NCBI GenBank assembly: GCA_003524145.1
Contig: DODZ01000006.1
Location: 1-64,000 of the forward strand
Reading direction: 5' to 3'
Source of the DNA: Candidatus Apopatosoma intestinale
GTDB taxonomy: Bacteria > Bacillota > Clostridia > Oscillospirales > CAG-272
DNA: 64,000 nt
Made by a program: the position numbers and the translations under genes. Position 1 is the stretch's first letter. Every line of letters begins with the position of its first letter. Positions 59,477-64,000 of the stretch are shown one piece after another. The notes beneath the pieces were generated by a model. That model saw only the letters and a program-made list of their open reading frames with translations. It was not told the DNA's origin and did no database searches.

Positions 59477-60373
59477 TCAGCGACCGATAAATTCACGGAA
59501 AACAGAGTTTTCCGGCACAAGCGACGACGGAATCACAGGTACGTTTTTGAATTTTTCTTCAAAAAAATTGTATAATTCAGTTTCATCCTTGACCGAAAAA
59601 TCATACATTTTTTTATCTAAAATATATGGTTTTATGACATTTATTTCATAAAGCATGAGCGTATTTATAAAGAAATCGGCATTTTTGGCATTTGGAAAAA
59701 TGTTTTCATCCTCATTTTTCGCAACACCGTCCCATAGCTTCATTGTAAGCGAGACCGATGCACCGCGGAAGTAAAAATCACGCACAATACGACGGAAAAG
59801 ACGTATTTCTCTTGCTTCAAAATAACTTCCGTATGCCGAAATATTATCGTGCACGCCTATATAGATTGCCCTGGTTGCTCTCTTCGGAAGAAGCGACATT
59901 ATCTCGGGATACATAGCCTGTATTCCTTCAAATACGATAAATTCGTTTCTGCTCGGATGGTAGTCGGTATATCCGCTCCGCATTCCGAGCTGAAAATCGT
60001 ATTTCGGAAGCCTTGCAGGCTTTTCTGCGAGTATATCGGATATGCAAACAACAAAATAGTTCAGATCTATGGCGGATGCCGCTTCATAATTCGGTATTTT
60101 ATCTTTTGAAATATCGTCTCTGCTACGGTAAAAGTCGTCAATCGATATGATTTTGGCGGTTTTTCCGAATTTTTTCATTTCATCCTCGAGGATAAATGAT
60201 GTGGTTGTTTTTCCCGAGCAGGATGCACCCGAGAGCATTATAAAGCGCTCTTCCCTGTTTTTGCAGATTTCTCTTGCCGCGTTTCTGACCTGAGCTTCGT
60301 ATTTGCTTTCACAATCCAAAACAAAGCTCTTCATTTCTTCCTGATCAGCAAATTTCAGATTATGCTGTATCAT
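59477..60373 (-). CDS. Uridine-kinase-like P-loop phosphotransferase
   Basis: 298 residues from ATG 60373 (AGGAGGT site). PRK/uridine kinase fold: P-loop LSGASCSGKTTTSFIL (about 48-58), IISIDDFYRSRDD, NYEAASAIDLNYF, YDFQLGMRSGYTDYHPSRNE and FEGIQAMYPEI. It resembles the nucleoside-kinase part of the longer TGS-containing proteins of Clostridia but lacks the TGS/threonyl-tRNA-synthetase-like N-terminus. Substrate uncertain. Confidence 0.8.
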   Translation of the reverse strand: MIQHNLKFADQEEMKSFVLDCESKYEAQVRNAAREICKNREERFIMLSGASCSGKTTTSFILEDEMKKFGKTAKIISIDDFYRSRDDISKDKIPNYEAASAIDLNYFVVCISDILAEKPARLPKYDFQLGMRSGYTDYHPSRNEFIVFEGIQAMYPEIMSLLPKRATRAIYIGVHDNISAYGSYFEAREIRLFRRIVRDFYFRGASVSLTMKLWDGVAKNEDENIFPNAKNADFFINTLMLYEINVIKPYILDKKMYDFSVKDETELYNFFEEKFKNVPVIPSSLVPENSVFREFIGR

Positions 60374-60390
60374 CAAATAACCTCCTGTTT

Positions 60391-61872
60391 TTAACTGATA
60401 TTATTATAAAAGCTGATTATTTTCTCTTTTTTGTCCTTTTCACGCTGTTCATTTTCATCCGAAAGGTATTCATAAGGATATTTGTATTCAAATATCCTGT
60501 CAATTTTGCCTGATTTTCTGTCTACAAGCTTAGAGACAGCACCTGCTCCTATGGCAAATATGCTATGTATCTCTTCCATCATGTATATATTGTATTTTCC
60601 TTCGCAACCCGGCAGGCAGAAGCCTACATTTTCAAGATTGTCCACGGTATTTTTCTGCCTGTACATATAATAAGGAATATACCCGGCATTTTTGACTGCG
60701 AGATGCGCATAGTCCACAAGCTTGGTGGCTACATTTTCGCCTCTGTCATATATATATGAACGCTTCTGCGAAAAATCTGCCGCATTTTTTATACACAGCG
60801 TGTGTACCGTGAGATTTTCCGGATGCAGTCGTGTCATCTCGTCAACTGTTGATGAAAAGCTTCCGAAGCCTTCACCCGGAAGCCCCGCAATGAGGTCTGT
60901 ATTTATCTGCGGTATGCCGATGCTTCTGGCAAGCTCAAACGCGCGGTAAAAATCAGCGGCTGTATGTTTTCTTCCTATAAGCTCAAGCACCTCATCATTG
61001 AGCGTCTGCGTATTTATACTGATGCGTGTAGCGCCGTATTTCTTTATAACCTCAAGCTTTTCTTTGGTTATTGTATCGGGACGACCTGCCTCAACGGTAA
61101 ATTCTTCAACTCCCGACATGTCTACATTTTCGGATATAACGGAAAGAAGTTTTTCGAGCTGAGAGGCGCTGAGAGTCGTTGGCGTTCCTCCGCCAATATA
61201 GACTGTCGCCACGGTGAGACCGAGTGACTTAATAAGAGCCGCCTGCTCGGCTATATCTCGGCAAAGCTGCTCGAGATATCCGTCAAGAAGCCCCAAAAGC
61301 TTAGGCGAAGTGTATGATACAAACGAGCAATAGCTGCATCTTGATGGGCAGAAAGGTATGGAAATATATATGCTGCAGGCGTTTTCCGGTGCGACGGCGA
61401 TGATTTTCTTTTCGAGATATGCTGTATCGCAGGCAAGTGCCGCCTTTTTTGCATTCACGAAGTATTCCTTTGTGAATATTGAGCGAACCTCTGCCTTTGT
61501 AGCACCGTTCATAAGCTCCTGAAGAGCGAGCTTTGCGGGACGCACACCGGTAAGTATTCCCCATTGCGGCACCTTGCCGACAAGCTTCTTTCCTGCATTG
61601 AAAAATGCTTTTCCGACAGCAATTTTTCTTGTTTTATCAAGTGTTTCGCTATCCGAAAAAGGCTCGAAGAACGAGCGCTCCACATTTTTACCAAGGTGAG
61701 ATATGTTGACTTTAGCCGTTATTCCGTCTACGCTTTCCTCGATTGAAACGGATGCGGACGGAGATTCGGCATCTGTCTGCTTAGCCGCGGAAAATTTCTC
61801 TCCCGGGAAAAACAGCATACAAAGCGTCTGTATATAATATTCATTTATTTCGCCGTTTATATTTAATATCAT
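60391..61872 (-). CDS. hemZ: Coproporphyrinogen dehydrogenase HemZ (radical SAM)
   Basis: 493 residues. An N-terminal about 150-residue HemZ-specific domain with WGILTGVRPAKLALQ precedes the radical-SAM core: IPFCPSRCSYCSF (about 172-184) binds the [4Fe-4S]-SAM cluster, then YIGGGTPTTLSASQL and TRISINTQTLNDEVLELIGR. The C-terminal domain has YYMYRQKNT and AIGAGAVS. HemZ is a HemN-like oxygen-independent oxidase; in anaerobes lacking heme synthesis its substrate is unclear. Six bases after dtd. Confidence 0.92.
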   Translation of the reverse strand: MILNINGEINEYYIQTLCMLFFPGEKFSAAKQTDAESPSASVSIEESVDGITAKVNISHLGKNVERSFFEPFSDSETLDKTRKIAVGKAFFNAGKKLVGKVPQWGILTGVRPAKLALQELMNGATKAEVRSIFTKEYFVNAKKAALACDTAYLEKKIIAVAPENACSIYISIPFCPSRCSYCSFVSYTSPKLLGLLDGYLEQLCRDIAEQAALIKSLGLTVATVYIGGGTPTTLSASQLEKLLSVISENVDMSGVEEFTVEAGRPDTITKEKLEVIKKYGATRISINTQTLNDEVLELIGRKHTAADFYRAFELARSIGIPQINTDLIAGLPGEGFGSFSSTVDEMTRLHPENLTVHTLCIKNAADFSQKRSYIYDRGENVATKLVDYAHLAVKNAGYIPYYMYRQKNTVDNLENVGFCLPGCEGKYNIYMMEEIHSIFAIGAGAVSKLVDRKSGKIDRIFEYKYPYEYLSDENEQREKDKKEKIISFYNNIS

Positions 61873-61878
61873 AAAAAT

Positions 61879-62337
61879 TCATCCTTTATTTTGCAGAATT
61901 TCACTGTCCATAACTATTGTTACAGGTCCGTCATTTCTGATATCAAGCTGCATATATGCGCCGAAAACACCGCATTGCACATCCGGTATCTCTTTTTTAA
62001 GACATGAAACGAAGTATTCATAAAGTTCATTTGCCCGCTCCGGCGCTTCGCTTGTAAAATAATCCGGCCGATTTCCGTGTGCATAGTTGGCATACAGAGT
62101 GAAATTGGAGACAACAAGCGCACTGCCGCAAACATCTTTTACGGACAAATTCATTTTATCGTTCTCGTCGGAAAATATGCGAAGCTTTGATATTTTTAGC
62201 GCAAGAAGTTCTGCATCTCTTTCGCTGTCGCCTTTTTTAACTCCGAAAAGTATTGTAAGCCCCTTCCCTATTCTGCCTGTCAGCACGCCGTCTGCGACGA
62301 CCTGCGATGATGAAACACGCTGTATGACAGCTCTCAT
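61879..62337 (-). CDS. dtd: D-aminoacyl-tRNA deacylase
   Basis: 152 residues from ATG 62337 (GGAG site). MRAVIQRVSSSQV start, VSNFTLYANYAHGNRPDYFT with the conserved S-Q/N-F-T-L core (SNFTL here in place of SQFTL) and the cross-subunit dipeptide region, NDGPVTIVMDS end. It frees tRNA from D-amino acids. The SQ-to-SN change is unusual but conservative. Sits 13 bases after relA, as in many Firmicutes. Confidence 0.95.
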   Translation of the reverse strand: MRAVIQRVSSSQVVADGVLTGRIGKGLTILFGVKKGDSERDAELLALKISKLRIFSDENDKMNLSVKDVCGSALVVSNFTLYANYAHGNRPDYFTSEAPERANELYEYFVSCLKKEIPDVQCGVFGAYMQLDIRNDGPVTIVMDSEILQNKG

Positions 62338-62350
62338 TTTCAGTCTCCTT

Positions 62351-64000
62351 TTATGAAGTATATCCGCGTTCAATGGAATATACGCCATTTATATTTTTGA
62401 TTCTTGAAACAATGCTGAGATAATGATCGAGATTCTTGCATGCGACGCCGATGCTGATTATGCACTGACCGTCGCTTTTTGTCTGCGTATTTATCTGGAG
62501 TATTGAAACACGCATTTCCGCAAGAGCCGATGTAATATCAGCAAGCATGGAAATTCTGTTTTCGGCAAAAATGCGCATTACGGCTTCATACTGCCCTCCC
62601 GCGGCATCTCCTCCGCCGGAAGCCTTGCGCCATTCCACGCGCACAAATCTGTCCGGATTGTCTTTCATTGATGCGAGAGCATTTTTGCAGTCGCATTTGT
62701 GAACGGAAATGCCGTATCCCTTTGTGATGAAGCCGATTATATTGTCACCGGGGAGCGGATTGCAGCACTTTGCAAACTTTACCTGACAGCCCTCAAGCCC
62801 ATCAACGGCGACACCGTTGTAGCTTCCTCTTGAGTATGGTTTCTGTACTGTCTGAACCTGAGAAGCATCTGTTATCGGTTCTTCTGCCGGCGGTGCCACC
62901 ACGCGATCAAATTCATCGCGTATGCGCGCCGATATCTTTGATATGGAAAGCCCTCCGTAGCCAAGCATATTGAAAAGCTCAAGCGCGTTGTTCATGCCGC
63001 AGCGCAAAGCTATATTTTCGGAAATCCTCTCAAACTGCTCGTCGGTATAGGTTCTTCCGTAGTGCTTCAGCTCGGAAACGAAAGCGTTCCTGCCCTCGGC
63101 AATATTTTCATCGCGCTTTTCCTTTTTGAACCACTGACGTATCTTTGCCTTGGCTTCGCTTGTTTTTACAATGTTAAGCCAGTCGCGGCTAGGGCCCTTT
63201 GCCGAGGATGAGGTCAGTATCTCTACAATTTCTCCGTTTTTCAGTTCCCTGTCTATCGGAACTATCATTCCGTTTACCTTGGCACCGATCATTCTGTTTC
63301 CGACAGCAGAATGGATATGATAGGCAAAATCTATGCATGTAGAATTCTGCGGCAGGTTGACAACATCGCCCTTCGGCGTGAAAACAAATGTTTCATCCTG
63401 AAAAATATCTATCTTTATCGCCTCAAGAAAATCGTCATGATCCGCTGTGGTAGATTCATCTTCAACAAGTTTTGCTATCCATTCAAGCTTCTTGTCTATA
63501 TCCTCTTTTGTTCTGTCGCCGGATTTGTATTTCCAGTGGGCGGCGATACCGTATTCGGCGATATGATGCATTTCCCATGTACGTATCTGCACCTCAAAGG
63601 GAATGCCGTCTCTGCCTATGACAGTGGTATGAAGTGAGCTGTACATATTTGCCTTAGGAGTTGAGATATAATCCTTGAAGCGTCCGGGAATGGAATTGTA
63701 CATCTCATGAATATATCCGAGAGCGCTGTAGCATTCCGAAACGGTATTTACAATGATTCGCACTGCATAGAAATCATATATTTCGTCAAAGTTCTTATTC
63801 TGTTGATACATCTTACGATATATACTGTAAACTGATTTTACACGTCCCTCTATTGTAACATCAAGACCGTTTTTCTTCAGATATTCGGTAATGCTTTTCT
63901 TTGTATTCTCGATAAAGCCGCGATTTCTGCCGTATTTCTTATCTATATCGTCACGCACCTCATCATAGCCTATGGGATCTAAATATGAAAGTGCCAGATT
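62351..64000 (-). CDS. relA: RelA/SpoT (p)ppGpp synthetase/hydrolase, 5' part outside window
   Basis: 549 codons seen; the frame runs off the right edge, so the HD hydrolase domain lies outside. Seen: end of the HD region (ALSYLDPIGYDEV), synthetase domain with EGRVKSVYSIYRKM, DEIYDFYAVRIIV and YISTPKANMYSSLHTTVIG, TGS domain (EDETFVFTPKGDVVNLP in form), zinc-finger region VKFAKCCNPLPGD, and C-terminal ACT domain (AENRISMLADITSALAEM). It makes and degrades the stringent-response alarmone. Heads the run relA-dtd-hemZ-kinase-flippase. Confidence 0.96.
   Translation of the reverse strand, partial: NLALSYLDPIGYDEVRDDIDKKYGRNRGFIENTKKSITEYLKKNGLDVTIEGRVKSVYSIYRKMYQQNKNFDEIYDFYAVRIIVNTVSECYSALGYIHEMYNSIPGRFKDYISTPKANMYSSLHTTVIGRDGIPFEVQIRTWEMHHIAEYGIAAHWKYKSGDRTKEDIDKKLEWIAKLVEDESTTADHDDFLEAIKIDIFQDETFVFTPKGDVVNLPQNSTCIDFAYHIHSAVGNRMIGAKVNGMIVPIDRELKNGEIVEILTSSSAKGPSRDWLNIVKTSEAKAKIRQWFKKEKRDENIAEGRNAFVSELKHYGRTYTDEQFERISENIALRCGMNNALELFNMLGYGGLSISKISARIRDEFDRVVAPPAEEPITDASQVQTVQKPYSRGSYNGVAVDGLEGCQVKFAKCCNPLPGDNIIGFITKGYGISVHKCDCKNALASMKDNPDRFVRVEWRKASGGGDAAGGQYEAVMRIFAENRISMLADITSALAEMRVSILQINTQTKSDGQCIISIGVACKNLDHYLSIVSRIKNINGVYSIERGYTS

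Overview
The window reads as the chromosome of an anaerobic, endospore-forming member of the Clostridia, probably a gut lineage near Ruminococcaceae/Oscillospirales. The evidence is a spoVAC-spoVAD-spoVAE operon, ricT, a SpoVB-like flippase, HemZ, two [FeFe]-hydrogenase-type proteins with a small 2[4Fe-4S] ferredoxin, a decarboxylase beta subunit of the Na+-translocating type, and housekeeping sigma-A promoters (TTGACA-17-TATAAT style) before most transcription units. Genus is inferred, not shown.

Layout. 1-5 kb is a scarred integration site: TnpV and a helix-turn-helix protein, the 3' half of a tRNA-Ser with its terminator, five TGGTGCCC repeats and a tyrosine recombinase, fused to a headless amino-thiazoline-hydrolase fragment, then a ZIP metal transporter and more gene remnants. 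5-15 kb is a catabolic island: a GH78 rhamnosidase and a GH106-like hydrolase flank a DUF6056-like membrane protein and a three-gene polar-amino-acid-type ABC importer. 15-19 kb is a leftward operon of an ABC exporter with PH-like and zinc-ribbon parts, a DUF1854 protein, a second copy of the cyclic-di-AMP receptor DarA and a propeller-like protein. 20-28 kb is a rightward ABC importer of the sugar type followed by a secreted nuclease lipoprotein and a lipoprotein with three nearly identical OB-like repeats. 28-32 kb holds oadB with a small partner under a probable yybP-ykoY-type riboswitch, asnA, and a TetR/membrane protein/Vat-like acetyltransferase operon.

32-38 kb is a six-gene leftward operon: an APH-like kinase, two thioredoxin-like ferredoxins, a PAS-containing sensory hydrogenase (HydS type), a SpoIIE-like phosphatase and a monomeric hydrogenase; it looks like an H2 or redox sensing and signalling unit. 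38-41 kb is a decay zone (LysR gene, remnant of a Cthe_2159-like protein, an HMA/FtsX chimera behind a structured leader, a second APH-like kinase). 41-50 kb carries glutamate dehydrogenase, a phosphopantetheinyl transferase, an unknown membrane protein with an SDR, a Ca2+/Na+ exchanger, and a cluster of a MurE-like ligase, an Asp/Glu racemase and an ATP-grasp ligase that probably makes a D-amino-acid peptidoglycan branch. 50-64 kb holds ferredoxin, spoVA genes, the conserved darA-holB-ricT block, an IS5-type insertion with an 8-bp target duplication, uppP, and a leftward run of relA, dtd, hemZ, a uridine-kinase-like gene and a SpoVB-like flippase.

The best candidates for undescribed biology are the importer/nuclease/OB-repeat lipoprotein operon, the DarA paralogue tied to an ABC exporter with DUF1854, the metal-type riboswitch in front of oadB, the unassigned structured leader before the HMA gene, and the MurE-like/racemase/ATP-grasp cluster with a non-standard MurE specificity motif.
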